In this document: positions 22,396 to 33,628 of the stretch, one piece after another
Numbering within the stretch: the first letter of the stretch is position 1
Layout: each line of letters starts with the position of its first letter
Assembly: GCA_023213315.1 (NCBI GenBank)
Contig: JAKCPI010001912.1
Location: 1 to 64,000, forward strand
DNA from: Euborellia annulipes
Lineage: Eukaryota > Arthropoda > Insecta > Dermaptera > Anisolabididae
DNA length: 64,000 bases
Direction of reading: 5' to 3'
The notes under the pieces: generated by a model
What the model was told of the DNA's origin: nothing
The model's input: only the letters and a program-made list of their open reading frames with translations
Databases searched by the model: none
Program-made: the position numbers and the translations under genes

Positions 22396-22910
22396 GGGAA
22401 CGTGGGGCATGACGGGGAAGTTAATTTTACAGTGATTAAGTCGTAGAAAAAATCTCATGTATTAGTACACTACTGAGATTTACAATAGCATAAAAACAAT
22501 TTTATTAACTTTTTTGCAAATAACCTAAAAAAATTTTTTTTAATCAAAGTGCCAAACTTCATCTTGCCCCATGGGGTGGGACAAGACGGGGTCACTAATG
22601 CATGATGCTGTATGTTTGTCTAAACACAGAGCACAAAGATGCGGAGCTTCTTCACCTGCACATGAATAGTGAGCCCATTTGTTGCACTACAAGCACTGGA
22701 TCCATCCTTCAGTAGATTCAAAATAAATACATTCAGCCTCTGAATCTTCTAATGATGAGTGTGAATGTTTCTTTCAAGGTTTTTTGATTTTTCTCAACAC
22801 CAACAGTTTTCTTTTTCTCCTTCTGTTTATTTTTCTGATCTATTTTCCCAGTTTTCTTAAGCGCCATCTTGTTCGTTAAAAATTTCCCCGTCTTGCCCCG
22901 GCGACGCTTT
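22396..22910 (-). pseudogene. Internally deleted pogo/Tigger-like element with PHD-like C-terminus
   Basis: Ends carry GGGGCATGACGGGG on the left and, in complement, GGGGCAAGACGGGG on the right. On the minus strand a start with a Lys-rich stretch (MALKKTGKIDQKNK) is followed, after a frame change, by GWIQCL, CNKWAHYSCAGEEAPHLCAL and a final Cys. This Cys/His arrangement resembles the finger at the end of some pogo-type DDE transposases. The catalytic domain is gone. Confidence 0.55.
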
Positions 22911-24117
22911 TTTAAGTTATCAAGGTCGCCATTGTCGAATGGGATTTTTTAATCAATCGTAATATATCCAAACCCTAAAAAAGCTACACTTTTCACTGGA
23001 ATATATAGATGTCGTTATATATAAACGTAACTTAACATATTTGAGCATCAAACAGAAACGATGCAAATAAACTTTCCAACAAAAATAACAGCACTTCTTT
23101 GCAAGACAAACTATTCACTCAAAATGGGTGACAATTTATATTTTCAATGTAACATTATAATAAAATTAATAATTTTTATAAATTATTGAAATAGGATCAG
23201 CTAATTACTCAGCTTAGAGATGTTGCCTTTGCCACCTCGTTCCATGCTTTGTCCGCAACATCTTTTGTGATAGTTAGGTCATTTATAATTGTAAAGTTCA
23301 GGAAATTTTTCTATTTCCGCCACTAGATTAATATTTGCTTCTTTATCACTCATTTTTTTTTGGCATCTACAGAAGAAATCAGGCGACTGAGTAGCTAGGA
23401 GACCTGCATGTCAAGTCTTTTAGCGACTGAGTCTCGCAGTTGCCGAGGATCGGCGACTGGACTTCCCCCGTGTGAATGGCGCCATTGGATTACACATCTC
23501 TTAGCTACCCAGTATCCTAGTCGCTCGGATATTTGAGTATCCCCTTAACCTTAGATTCTCTTTAAAATGTATATTCTCATTTTGCTCTCAAAATTGTTCG
23601 TAGCGACTTTTTCTTGTACTTAATAGGAACAATAGGAGAAATGATTGCCATGATATAAATATAAAATATTTATTTAATCTAATTCATTAATATAATAAAA
23701 TATACATTTATTTCACCTTTATAAATTTTATTATATCGGCGGAAACTAAATAAATGATGTTATTTAAGAATTGTTTCATATAACAAATTACTAATTAATA
23801 AATGAAAAAATATTGATTTTTAGAATTTTCTGAAAATGGACTAAATTTGAATGAAAACAAAATTCTTCTCAATATAATAATAATAGGCCTATTTATAATC
23901 TATTTCTTACAATTTATATTAAAAACTTATATTATAAAATCCATCATTATAAAAATTATATGATGAATTGATTGACATTTCTTTTAATTATATATTTAAA
24001 TAGGGCCTATATCAGTATAATTCATTTTATTATATTATTGTTGAAAAATAAAGCAAGCCAAATGAAATGTGTATTATAAAATAATATTAACAAAATGCAA
24101 TTTACTGTTTAAATTAT
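22911..24117. other. Intergenic DNA downstream of COPE
   Basis: AT-rich. An AGAAAGT-family fragment in reverse orientation lies at about 23553-23757. A segment at 23360-23540 with repeated GCGACT/AGTCGC-type words (AGGCGACTGAGTAGCTAGG) may be a decayed transposon end. No gene is seen. Confidence 0.45.
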
Positions 24118-24123
24118 TTTATT
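24118..24123 (-). terminator. Candidate poly(A) signal of COPE
   Basis: Reads AATAAA on the minus strand, about 16 bases past the COPE stop codon. It is very close to the stop; the region is AT-rich, so other hexamers further on are possible. Confidence 0.4.
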
Positions 24124-24138
24124 TTACATATATATAAT

Positions 24139-24273
24139 TCAAGCTTCTGTTCTAATTTGATTTCTATATTGTTGAGTCAAGTTTTCAAATTCAATTTGCC
24201 TTTGATTATAATCCTTAACGAATGGATGATTTTTACATGTTTCCTTTAATTGCAGCAAATATCGTGCTCGGAC
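24139..24273 (-). CDS. COPE: COPE exon 5 (C-terminus and stop)
   Basis: Acceptor TTTCTAG. It reads [20 protein letters not shown] and ends RTEA-stop (TGA at 24139-24141). It matches the family's C-terminal SHPF-type motif as NHPF. Confidence 0.94.
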   Translation of the reverse strand, partial: VRARYLLQLKETCKNHPFVKDYNQRQIEFENLTQQYRNQIRTEA

Positions 24274-27200
24274 CTAGAAAAGATTTTAAACAATATTATT
24301 ATATCAAATAAAATGAATATTTTTTTTAATTTTGTGATATAAATGAGAAGTCCCATAATCAATTTTCTTCTCTTTATATATTAATAATTATTTTATTAAC
24401 AAAAAATAAAAATTAGACTATTTAAGGCCGGTTGCATCAGTTTGAGTCAGATAGGCTTAAGTTTACCTCTCGCTAAATGGCTTATTTTTGTAATGCAGAA
24501 ACTCTCTTCAGTTCAATGGCGGATATAAGCCCCCCTAAAGGGTAAAGGGGTAATTACCCCCCTGGGATTTGAAAAAAATACTTTTTTTCAAAAAAAAATG
24601 TATTTTTAATGTAAAATTTTAAAAATTAATACTTAAAAATTTGATTTATATTTATATTCTGGCAAACAAGTACAGAATGCGCCTTTAAATTACCGAAATT
24701 AAGAAAAAAATGTGTGCTGTGCTACCAGTCACTCCAGATTACCCCCCCCCCAGAAACACCTCTGGATCCGCCACTGCTTCAGTTATAATCTTATAGTAAA
24801 ATATACGACATCACATCATTTTATTGTTAAAAGAAATAGATATATGTGTTATTTTTCTTTTGATTCCACTTCTTTAAACAATTAAATGATGAGATGTTAT
24901 ATATTTTACAATATCAATACAATAGGTTATGGCCACTTGCATCAGAGGTAGCCATTTTGCTTCCAATCGGATAAGCTAACTTTCGAGTAATCATATGATT
25001 AGGTCTGGTTATTGATAAAATGCTCAAAAATTTCCCGGACATATATATATATTGGATACAAGGAATAGCATCTAATTGGGGAATTTATTGGGCCGGCGGA
25101 AAATCCGCCGGCCGCGAAAGCGTGGAGGTCCTGGTTCGACTCCAGGGGAGCAATTTTTGCCCAATCCAACACAAACAAATTCATCTCTAAAATTTGTTAT
25201 CTTAAACGATATATTGACTGGATCATTTAGTCTATTTAAGAGTTGATTGAAAAAAAATCCATCTCTTTTCATACAAAGTTCTACCTATTTAATTTATTGA
25301 AATTTATTAAAAAGCTCTTGACTATCCATTTCGTCAAAATAATGGTATCTTTAGGCCAGGTTAAATTAATGTATATTTTATATATGCAATAATATGAGGA
25401 GATAAGTCGAAGGGTTAAAGAAATTAAGCTTATAATGCAATTACTACTCAGGTTCAAATTCACCTCCAGGCAAAAAATTATCCAACTCTATCAGTAAGGC
25501 AGGAAAAGGGAATATTATATAAGCAAATCTAAAAACTACATGGTAGCAAGAAAAGAAAATATAGTTAATATAACTCATTTAGCCAGAGAAATGGGGTATA
25601 AAACGAAATTTTGTTTATTTTTTGCATACGAATTACCTCTTCAGGTTTATTAAGAAGCTGTGATAAAACAATTAAATTAATAATAGTATCGGCGTTGTTC
25701 GGATCCTTTTCTAGAGCTTCGTGAAGTAATGGCTCAGCTTCCTCAATTCTTTCAGTAGAAATTAAACAAACCGATAATCCGTTTAAAAGGGTAGCAGTTG
25801 GTCCATATTTGTCACTTAATTCTTGAAATATATAATAAGCATCTTGTAATTTTTCTCCGCCCTGTTAAAAATAATTTTAAAAAATTCAAAAATTTAAGAA
25901 TAACTGTATGAAAAACAAATATTTTTTGGCTATATTATAATAAAGTAGTCCAATATAAATGTTAAAAATGAATTGAATAATCTCATCTATCTAAATTGTA
26001 GTGACAAACTTGATGTGAAAATAAATAAATTTGTAATTTAGAATATTTCTATCATTTTTATCTACAACACTTACCAATGAAATATTAACCCAGGCCTGAG
26101 TTAATTGCGTCAAGGTTGCGTCATCATCTCTTTCTTGCATAATTTTCACTGTTTTATTTGCTAAATCAAGACGATCAATTTTTAATTGCGTTTGAGTAAT
26201 CATTGAAAGGCTGAAAAAGAAAGAAAGCAAAAAATCGTAAATTAATTTACTTATATAATTTGTTAGAAGCGCTTGTAATTCGAAGATCGCTTCAGGGGAC
26301 CTCAAAACGCATTTTGGCAGCTTCAGAAAAATTTCGATTTTTTTACGATTGATTACATTAACTTTACCTGCCCAACCTAGGGTTGATGGCTACTCACACC
26401 AGATTTTTAGTATAGTAGACATATATTTAGTTTACGGTATATTAGAATTCAATATGTAAAATTTATAAATATCGAAAAATATTTATATTTTATCATTGTA
26501 ACTATTTCTCCTATGAAATACAAGAGTAAAGTAGACATTAACCAATTTGAAGGGCAAAATTCTAATATACATATTAAAAAGCATCTAAAAAAAAGGATTA
26601 ATGAATTTTAAACAAAATCATTAAACGAATTTTGATAAAATCGAAAAAACTGGAGGATACGCGCGTGTCTTCAGAGCTTTGTCTTTAACATTTGCGAATG
26701 GGTCATATGTCTATGTCATATCATCCAGCCTTGTAACCCTGCCTTCACCAGCAAGAATTTTGTTAGTTTTTAATATTTTTGTTGCATTACAAATTTTAAG
26801 AAAGAACCTTGAGTCCAAGTGAGGTACTGTCTATGAAAACAAAAGGGATTATTTATACCTGCCCAAAGGGTCTGCCTGAAGGTGGGTATAAATCATGTCA
26901 TAAAGATGTCAAAAATCTAAATTTTGTATCCAGATATTGAAGAAATCTTATTATAATTAATTCCCCAGAAATATTTAGAGATTCAAATTATTACTACGTT
27001 ACTCCCTGGTCCATATGTCTACTTAATTTCAAATAGATTCATATTATATATATATGCAGATACGATGCAAAGACATGAAGTATCGTGCACTGTATAAACA
27101 AATCAATAATACAAACACAAACACTGTATAAAATAAAAATAAACGATTAATTTATTTTTTTTCTAAATCTGCATCTCTTTCTGAATATTTCAGTGCAAGT

Positions 27201-27872
27201 TTCAGCTTGATATGTTGAAAACAAATGAAGTTATGATTTATTTTCTAAAGGAATATCTCTTCAACTAGGAGCCTCGGAAATGTTCCCCAAGCTCTTTTTT
27301 TTCCAAATTTAGGATTTTTTTCTCAAAAAGTATTAGAAATATTGTAATATAATTTTGGATTCTTACTATGGATTGTAAAAGCAACAAATAAAAAAAATTT
27401 CATCCAAATCTGAGATGGTGGGTTGCATGGCTGGATGATTTGAAGTGGGGATGATTAGTGTTCTTCCTCCTGGGTGGAATAAAAACAAAAATAAATGCGT
27501 ATATCAAGTTAATTACCACTCGAGATGATCCGATTGATTTAGAATCCTTAAAGCAGCATCATACTTTTGTTCATGATTGTAAATAGTGCCAGCAACAATT
27601 AAAAATGTTTTATTATTAGGATCAATGGACTCGCACTCTTTTTCTAATCGAATCATAAGTTCATTCTGCGAGGCTGGGTAGGCGAAATATTCAGCTAGGA
27701 GCCGTAGAGGCCTTAGATGCTCAGGAGTGCTAGCACCCAGCTCGTTGATAACAACCAAGTATTTCTTCAAAGCTATATAAGCCCGGTATAGAAAGATATC
27801 ACGTTCAAGTTCCAGAGTTATATTTGATAGCTGAAACAAATGGAATGGAAATTATCTTACTCTTTATGTAGG

Positions 27873-27907
<35 letters not shown>

Positions 27908-29759
27908 AGGAGCAGGAGATGTAGGCTGCCAGCAAAGAATAAAAACTTTATCTAAATCAGGGTTGGAAAAAAACCCGGGTTTTTTAAAAAAGCCCAACCC
28001 GTCAAGTTTTTTGGAGATTTTCGTTTCTTTTAGTTAGGTGTGATTTATCTTTTCTGCTCTAGTCAGTTTTATATAAATTTCAATATTTTTGAAAAAAGAA
28101 AAATAAATAACCTTGAAATATAAGCAAAATGAGAATATACATTTTAAAATGTACGTGCTCTTTAAAGAGCATCTAAAAATCTTTGGAGCGATTTTTGAGA
28201 AAATCGAAAAAAACTTAAAAAGTACGACTATATTTAAATAAAGTTTTTATTTTTTGCTGGCTGCCTATATCCACCTGCCACTGATATATTTTTTTTTTTT
28301 TGTTATTACGTTGTTAAGACTAAGTTTAATTTTCAATAAAGTAGGGCTATTAACTAAACATATTGGTTTTTAAAAGAACCGAAACGTCTCAGAGATTAGA
28401 ACCAGCATGGTCTTTTTTTATTGACTGCTCCTGCCTATAATTATTCAAAATTATTTAATGTTTTCGCTTTAGAACTCGAAGCATAACATATATGATTTGG
28501 AACAGGATTAATATAATCCGTGAGCCGTGGCTCAGAGAGAAGACATTATTAGCAATATGTTTAGTTAATAGCCGTGCCAGGAGTCCGGGGTTTCTGGGTT
28601 CCTGTCCCAAGCGAGAAAAATTTATTTAAAATTGAATTGGCTATCAATCATTTGAAATAAATAGGGATGGAGTCTAAACGACCTTAGATGCCGAAAAAGT
28701 ACTTAAAACAAATAAAAAATAATGTTTGTTTATCAGTGTTATTCCTTTGGAGCTTATTGTTGGATTGTATACATTGTTATTGCTATTTTGTGATTTATTT
28801 ACCCTTGTTATTTCTTTGGAGCTTATTATTTGTTGAACTGTTTATTTATCTCGGAACTTTAGTATGTACAGTTAGAGGCAATATTAAATCCCACCCATGT
28901 GTTTTCTACTTGTGATTATTTCATTGTTTTTTTTTTTTTTAAATATTATATATTTTTTAATGGAAACTTTCATGATTCAAACCTAGAAAATTTTCAATAA
29001 AGATTTTCATTTTCTTTTATAAAAACAATTAAATAATCACAAGTAGAAAAAGCATGGGTGGGACTTAACATTGGCGTTCACTGTACATCCTATATGATTA
29101 TTGTACTTGAACGAATAAATAAATAAATAATAAATAAACAAATAAAAAATAATAAGCATAATATCTTTTTTTTTTTGAAGGAGGTATATAGCTGAGTGTT
29201 GATAATCAATTAGGTAGAAAGAATGAGCAAGCAGCTAGTTATATTTCAATTTATTAACAAACCAGAGCCGACGTCTGGTTTGTTAATAAATTGAAATATA
29301 ACTAGCTGCTTGCCCATTCATTCTACCTAATTGATTATCATAATATCATTTGTTTCAAGAAATTATTTTCAATCAATTCTATATTTTCATTGTAAACGAA
29401 CAATAGAAATGGTGTAATTTAATAATTTTAATATAAAAAATTGTAATGGCTCAACTGCTCCGATTATTCAGTATATAGTATCCTAATTTACTTTTTTAGT
29501 CAATTAATAGAGGGGGAGGAAATTGCAAAAAAGGCATAATATAAAGATTTCTCCGGTAAATATTCAATATGAATTAGTATCTATAATTTTTAGTATTTAA
29601 AAAATGTTTAGAGTTGTGATTTGTAATGACAATATTGGTTTATGAATAGTTAATAATTACCTTAATTTTTTGAGCTTCCGTGATGCATTGTTGATAATTG
29701 CCAATATAAAATGCATTTCTTAGTTCAAATAATTCATCGATATCATTTTGCCGAGCCAT
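24139..29759 (-). CDS. COPE: Coatomer subunit epsilon (whole gene, five coding exons)
   Basis: Epsilon-COP is a subunit of the COPI coat, which drives retrograde Golgi-to-ER and intra-Golgi transport; it is an alpha-solenoid of TPR-like repeats that stabilises alpha-COP. Five minus-strand exons join in frame: 29661-29759, 27517-27830, 26075-26210, 25637-25861 and 24139-24273. They give about 302 residues, close to the ~308 of vertebrate COPE. Signature segments are [19 protein letters not shown] near the N-terminus, [24 protein letters not shown] with [14 protein letters not shown], and [20 protein letters not shown]. All introns are GT-AG. The ATG follows an in-frame-free AT-rich leader; no signal peptide or membrane segment is present, as expected for a cytosolic coat protein. 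Introns 1, 2 and 4 contain transposon relics, but no exon is broken. Confidence 0.96.
24514..24776. mobile_element. 263-bp non-autonomous hAT MITE in COPE intron 4
   Basis: Ends CAATGGCGGATATAAG and, in complement, CAGTGGCGGATCCAGAG. They are flanked by the perfect 8-bp duplication CTTCAGTT (24506-24513, 24777-24784). Same family as 33361-33628 and 31640-32550. Confidence 0.9.
25085..25158 (+). repeat. tRNA-like 3' half with a GC hairpin in COPE intron 4
   Basis: A hairpin GGCCGGCGGA/TCCGCCGGCC with an AAA loop is followed by a perfect T-arm (CCTGG TTCGACT CCAGG, with B-box GGTTCGACTCC) and GGAGCAA. The 5' acceptor strand expected for a complete tRNA is not adjacent, so this is a tRNA-derived relic, not a functional tRNA. 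Confidence 0.5.
25637..25861 (-). CDS. COPE: COPE exon 4
   Basis: 75 codons from [20 protein letters not shown] to LLNKPEE, the most conserved block of the family. Acceptor TTTTTAACAG, donor GTAATT. Confidence 0.95.
26075..26210 (-). CDS. COPE: COPE exon 3
   Basis: Acceptor CTTTTTCAG. It completes the Cys codon, then [20 protein letters not shown] and [20 protein letters not shown]. The donor is GTAAGT. Confidence 0.95.
26285..26660 (+). repeat. Transposon relics in COPE intron 2
   Basis: 26285-26385 repeats the right part of the 7370-7920 block (GGGGACCTCAAAACGCATTT). 26390-26655 is a partial AGAAAGT-family copy (CACACCAGATTTTTAGTATA onward). The rest of the intron to 27516 shows nothing notable. 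Confidence 0.6.
27517..27830 (-). CDS. COPE: COPE exon 2 (about residues 34-138)
   Basis: Acceptor TTTGTTTCAG. It encodes [18 protein letters not shown] through [13 protein letters not shown] and ends in phase 2, the split codon completing a Cys with exon 3. It contains the first TPR-like helices. Confidence 0.95.
28125..28215 (+). repeat. AGAAAGT-family fragment in COPE intron 1
   Basis: Shares AAAATGAGAATATACATTTT, AAAGAGCATCTAAAAA and TTTTTGAGAAAATCG with the family body. Upstream at about 27876-27904 is a long T run. Confidence 0.5.
28527..28715 (+). repeat. tRNA-derived SINE, family B, in COPE intron 1
   Basis: Degenerate tRNA-like head (GCCGTGCCAGGAGTCCGGGG, GGGTTCCTGTCCCAAGCGA). It is followed by the shared tail TTGAATTGGCTATCAATCAT and AAATAAATAGGGATGGAGTC, then GATGCCGAAAAAG. 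A better-preserved copy is at 43683-43855. Confidence 0.65.
28869..29083. mobile_element. 215-bp TA-flanked MITE in COPE intron 1
   Basis: Terminal inverted repeats (CAGTTAGAGGCAATATTAAA and, in complement, CAGTGAACGCCAATGTTAAG), each continuing into TCCCACCCATG and TTTTCTACTTGTGATTATTT. TA dinucleotides flank it (28867-28868, 29084-29085), as for Tc1/mariner-type MITEs. A sister copy is at 61451-61654. Confidence 0.85.
29200..29340. repeat. 141-bp near-perfect palindrome in COPE intron 1
   Basis: Arms of about 65 bp (TGATAATCAATTAGGTAGAA, AGCAAGCAGCTAGTTATATT and complement) around a GAGCCGACGT centre. Related sequences occur at 52325-52460 and, more distantly, 51392-51921. Confidence 0.85.
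29661..29759 (-). CDS. COPE: COPE exon 1 (residues 1-33)
   Basis: Starts with ATG at 29759 and reads [20 protein letters not shown] onward to KIK. The donor GTAATT follows directly. Phase 0. Confidence 0.94.
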
Positions 29760-29907
29760 TATTAAAGAAATATTTTCTTTTGAAAAAAAATGTTTAACCT
29801 TTTTTTGATGACGTTTAGTTTATGTCAGATAAAAACAGAAGTTAGAAACGATTACAAGCACACGTACAGTCTGAGTCAGACTCTGATTCGGGCCGTGAAC
29901 ATAGACA

Positions 29908-30177
29908 CAAAATTTAATGAAAATTTCTCTTTGAGAGGCCCCGGGGCCCCCAGGGCTCAAGTAAAAACGGAAAAATTTAGATAAAAAAAAAAAACAAAAT
30001 TTAATGAAAATTTCTCTTTGAGAGGCCCCGGGTTCAGGGATATACGGTATTTTAAAAATATTTTTGTGTATGTAGGAGAAGGATATTTAAAGATGAGCCC
30101 CCCAAAAAAAAAAATTCAATATAAGGCCCCCTCTTCTAGTGCCGCCCCAGGCCCCCAACTGCCTCGGTACGCCTCTG
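29908..30177. mobile_element. Left-truncated copy of the satellite-bearing hAT element
   Basis: Two 82-bp satellite units (GAGAGGCCCCGGGGCCCCCA), then the same unique right flank as 17321-19890 (ATATACGGTATTTTAAAAAT, GTGCCGCCCCAGGCCCCCAA) and the terminus CTCGGTACGCCTCTG. The left end is absent. A (TA)n(TG)n run follows at about 30185-30220. Confidence 0.8.
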
Positions 30178-30188
30178 CTGTATATCCC

Positions 30189-30221
<33 letters not shown>

Positions 30222-30370
30222 TTGGGAAATTTCGGTGGGAGATCTGGGCCCCCCCCCCCTGATAGAAGCAACTATTTTTTATCCCTCAAAGATGATATAC
30301 CTAAGGTATCTATATGTCCAAAAAATACAAATTATTGATAATATTGATTCCATAGCACCACATGAATACA

Positions 30371-31204
30371 CAGGGGCGCCGGAACGAATTTGAATCAGGG
30401 GGGGGGGCAAAAAATTGTTTTTAGAAAATTAAAATAATTTAATATGTTCAAATAGTATAAATCAAAAACAAATCTACTATAAAGCTTTAAAAATTTTAAA
30501 TAAAATCACAATTTTAATAAAATTAAAATTTTAAAAAATTTGCTAGTGATTAGGGTCCGACCGAAACAAGATTTTCAGCCGAAACCGAAACCGAATATTC
30601 GGCCTCAATCCTAGTTTCGGCCGAAACCGTAACCGAAACCGAAACTTGTATTTCCTATACAAAATTCACATCATTTTACCTTTTTTTTTTTTTTTTTGAA
30701 ATTTTTTCCGCCCCTCGGAAAATTTTTTTCCCCTCCCGTGAAAATCATTTTACCTTTTTTTTAGGGAGACTAATTTTTTTTCTCCCTCAAGTGCAAATCA
30801 TTTGACTTTTTTTTTTGCATGCGAGTCTCATCCCATCTTTTCAGACTCAGGTTTCGGCCGGCCGAAAGTTTCGGCTACTTTTTGGCCGAAACCGAAACTA
30901 TGGCCGAAACCGAAACTATTGCCGAAACAAGGATTTTTGGCCGAAACTGGCCGAAACCGTAACCGAAACCGAATATTCCTACTAGTGATTTTATCAAAAA
31001 TTTTTGGAAGAAATTTGAAAAAAATGAATTTCTTACTCTTTTAATTTTTTTTAATTTAGAAGATTTTATTTTTCAAAAGTAAAAATATATCATTTTTAAA
31101 TATAAATGAAATAAAAGAAGAAATTTTGCCCCCCTCTGCCCCCCCCTGTAGGACGCCAGGGGGGGGGGGCAATGTACCCTTGCCCCCCAGTTCCGGCGCC
31201 TATG
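30371..31204. mobile_element. 834-bp non-autonomous hAT element hosting a nested element
   Basis: Ends CAGGGGCGCCGGAAC and, in complement, CATAGGCGCCGGAAC, with perfect 8-bp duplication TGAATACA (30363-30370, 31205-31212). G and C runs lie inside the ends. Another element is nested at 30551-30981. Confidence 0.9.
30551..30981. mobile_element. 431-bp hAT-like element dense in CCGAAACCGAAAC
   Basis: Flanked by perfect 8-bp duplications CTAGTGAT (30543-30550, 30982-30989). Ends TAGGGTCCG and, in complement, TAGGAATATTCGG. The interior repeats GGCCGAAAC/CCGAAACC many times near both ends. No transposase. Confidence 0.8.
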
Positions 31205-31339
31205 TGAATACACACTTGATATTAATAGTTCCCATTTGTAACAACGATGGATATGGTAAAATATTTAATTTTTTTTTTTTTAGCAAACAGTTAAAGTCTT
31301 AGAAAAACTTACAATCCTTATAAATATTATGAAACGGGC

Positions 31340-31596
31340 CAGTGGCGTAAAGTACGCCCCCGCAGACCCCGCGATGCGGGGGGCCCTCGGACCGGGCCGG
31401 GCTAAAAAACTGTAGCTCCGATAAAAACGGAAAAATTTAGATAAAAAAAAGATAATGAAAATTTCTCTTTGAGAGGGCCCGGGGCCCTCAGGGTTCAAGG
31501 ATATACGGTATTTTAAAAATATTTTTTGTATGGTCTAATAATGGGGCCCGAAATAAAATTTGCGGGGGGGCCCAGCTAAAAAACGTTATGCTAGTG
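31340..31596. mobile_element. 257-bp non-autonomous hAT element
   Basis: Ends CAGTGGCGTAAAG and, in complement, CACTAGCATAACG, with perfect 8-bp duplication AAACGGGC (31332-31339, 31597-31604). One 82-bp satellite-like unit lies inside, so it is a shorter relative of the 17321-19890 element. Confidence 0.85.
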
Positions 31597-31639
31597 AAAC
31601 GGGCTATGTTCAAGAAATTTTAACAAAACGGATAAAGGA

Positions 31640-32550
31640 CAAGGAGAGATACAAGTGGGGGGTAAGGGGTGAAATTACCCCCCCCCCCCCCGGGATTTGA
31701 AAAAAATACTTTAAAAAAAAAAAAATTTATTTTTAATGTAAAATTTTAAAAATCTGGTGTGACAAGCACAGAACACAACTTTCGATTACCGAAGGTAACA
31801 GAAAGTTGTGTGCTGTGCGCCAGTCACATATATTTAGTTTCCGCCAATATATTAGAAATTTAAGATGTCAAAATTATAAACATGGGAAAATATTTATATT
31901 TTGTTACCATGGCAACCATTTCTCCTATCTTTCCTATGAAGCACAAGAGAGTAAAGTGTGCTTCCAACAATTTTGAGGGCAAAACGAGAATATACATTTG
32001 AAAGAGCATCTAAAAAATAATTGATTTTTGAATTTTACTCAAAATCGTTAGAGCGAATTTTGAGAAAATCGAAAAAAACTGAAAAAGTACATCAGTAAAG
32101 TACTAGTACTCTTTGGCCGATTTTGATTAAAAGCTTATTTTTCCGGTCCCGGGAGGTATTATTTAACTTAAATATAAAATTTCAACCTCCTAGCTCAATT
32201 CCTTCATGCTTAAAATTGAACACACACACACACAGAGAGAGAGAGACCATGTCGCGAAAACCACTTTTATGGATTCAGGGGACCTCAAAACGTGAAGATC
32301 CATCAAAATCTCGACATCTAATTTTTAACATGAATCCAATACTTTCTCTCTATATATATATTACATATATACATAGGTAAGAGAAAGTAAAAATGAATAC
32401 TTAAAAATTTGATTTGTATTTATATTCTGGCAAACAAGTACAGAATGCGCCTGCCTTTAAATTACCGAAATTAATGAAAAAAAATAGTGTGCTGTGCGAC
32501 CAGTCACACCATATTACCCCCCTCCCGAGAAAGACCTCTGGATCCGCTTG
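31640..32550. mobile_element. GGCGGATAC-type hAT MITE split by an AGAAAGT repeat
   Basis: Left end CAAGGAGAGATACAAG, right end in complement CAAGCGGATCCAGAGGTC. The flanking octamers differ by one base (ATAAAGGA, ATAAATGA). The family sequence AAAATTTTAAAAA...AATACTTAAAAATTTG is interrupted by the repeat at 31753-32395. Confidence 0.75.
31753..32395 (+). repeat. AGAAAGT-family repeat, complete copy (~640 bp)
   Basis: The insertion boundaries are visible because the host MITE is known intact elsewhere. The copy runs from CTGGTGTGACAAGCACAGAA, with a hairpin TTTCGATTACCGAAGG, to the closing palindrome ACTTTCTCTCTATATATATA...GGTAAGAGAAAGTA. It is non-coding. Confidence 0.85.
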
Positions 32551-32739
32551 ATAAATGATGATAATAGAGGTGGGCATTTCGTTCGCGAACGGGTCGCGAA
32601 GAACGGGTCGTTGAAGTGAACGGGAGTGAACGGGTCGCGCTTTTAACCGTTCGCCGTTCGCCGGTCCTCCGTTCGTTGTTTTGACCTGTCTTCGGCGACC
32701 GACCGGTCCTCCGTTCATTTGTTTTATCCGTTCGTTTGG

Positions 32740-33110
32740 CGAACGGCCGGTCATCCGTTCATTTGTTTTATCCGTTCGTTTATCCGTTCATTTGTTTTAT
32801 CCGTTCGTTTATCCGTTCATTTGTTTTATCCGTTCGTTTATCCGTTCATTTGTTTTATCCGTTCGTTTATCCGTTCATTTGTTTTATCCGTTCGTTTATC
32901 CGTTCATTTGTTTTATCCGTTCGTTTATCCGTTCATTTGTTTTATCCGTTCGTTTATCCGTTCATTTGTTTTATCCGTTCGTTTATCCGTTCATTTGTTT
33001 TATCCGTTCGTTTATCCGTTCATTTGTTTTATCCGTTCGTTTATCCGTTCATTTGTTTTATCCGTTCGTTTATCCGTTCATTTGTTTTATCCGTTCGTTT
33101 GGCGAACGGC
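32740..33110 (+). repeat. 29-bp tandem array, about 12 units, in a hAT subterminal region
   Basis: Unit TCCGTTCATTTGTTTTATCC plus GTTCGTTTA; starts at 32761, 32790, 32819 and so on are exactly 29 bp apart. Both edges carry TTTGGCGAACGGCCG. Three overlapping open frames across it arise because 29 is not a multiple of 3 and the unit lacks stops; they are not genes. Confidence 0.92.
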
Positions 33111-33360
33111 CGTTCATCCGTTCATGTGTTTTAGCTTTTCTTCCTTACTCCTTCGAGTTCGTCCGGGATTTTTCGTTGAAATTCGGTAAAACTTTGGATG
33201 TTTAATTTTAGGTTCATTCTGAACTTAGAAACACATACAAGTCATAGAACTTTTCTGTCAAAGTATTTCAAATTTCACGGTAAACTTATTTTTCACATGT
33301 TTAATTATTTATTTGGTTTTAATTTCCTGATGAGTTCAATATTTCAATCTGATTTCAATA

Positions 33361-33628
33361 CAAGGGCGGATACAAGGGGGGGGGGGGGTAAAGGGGGTAA
33401 TTACCCCCCCCCCCGAGATTCGAAAAAAATACCTTTTTTTCGCAAAAAACTGTATTTTTAATGTAAAATTTTTAAAATTAATACTTAAAAATTTGATGTG
33501 TATTTATATGCTGACAAACAAGTACAGAATGCGCCTTTAAATTACCGAAATTAAAAAAAAAATAGTGTGGTGTGCGACGAGTCACACCAGATTACCCCCC
33601 CCGAGAAACACCTCTGGATCCGCCCTTG
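33361..33628. mobile_element. 268-bp hAT MITE nested in the larger hAT element
   Basis: Ends CAAGGGCGGATACAAGGG and, in complement, CAAGGGCGGATCCAGAGG, with perfect 8-bp duplication TTTCAATA (33353-33360, 33629-33636). Runs of G and C lie inside the left end. It is the best-preserved member of its family here. Confidence 0.92.

Noticed and set aside
31753..32395. AGAAAGT family considered as a Helitron because of its terminal hairpins
   Set aside because: The ends do not show the 5' TC and 3' CTRR of Helitrons in either orientation.
32681..33205. Three overlapping plus-strand frames encoding a repeated YPFICFIRSFV peptide of up to 174 residues
   Set aside because: They are the three readings of a stop-free 29-bp tandem array in a hAT subterminal region; the period is not a multiple of three and the same peptide appears in all frames.
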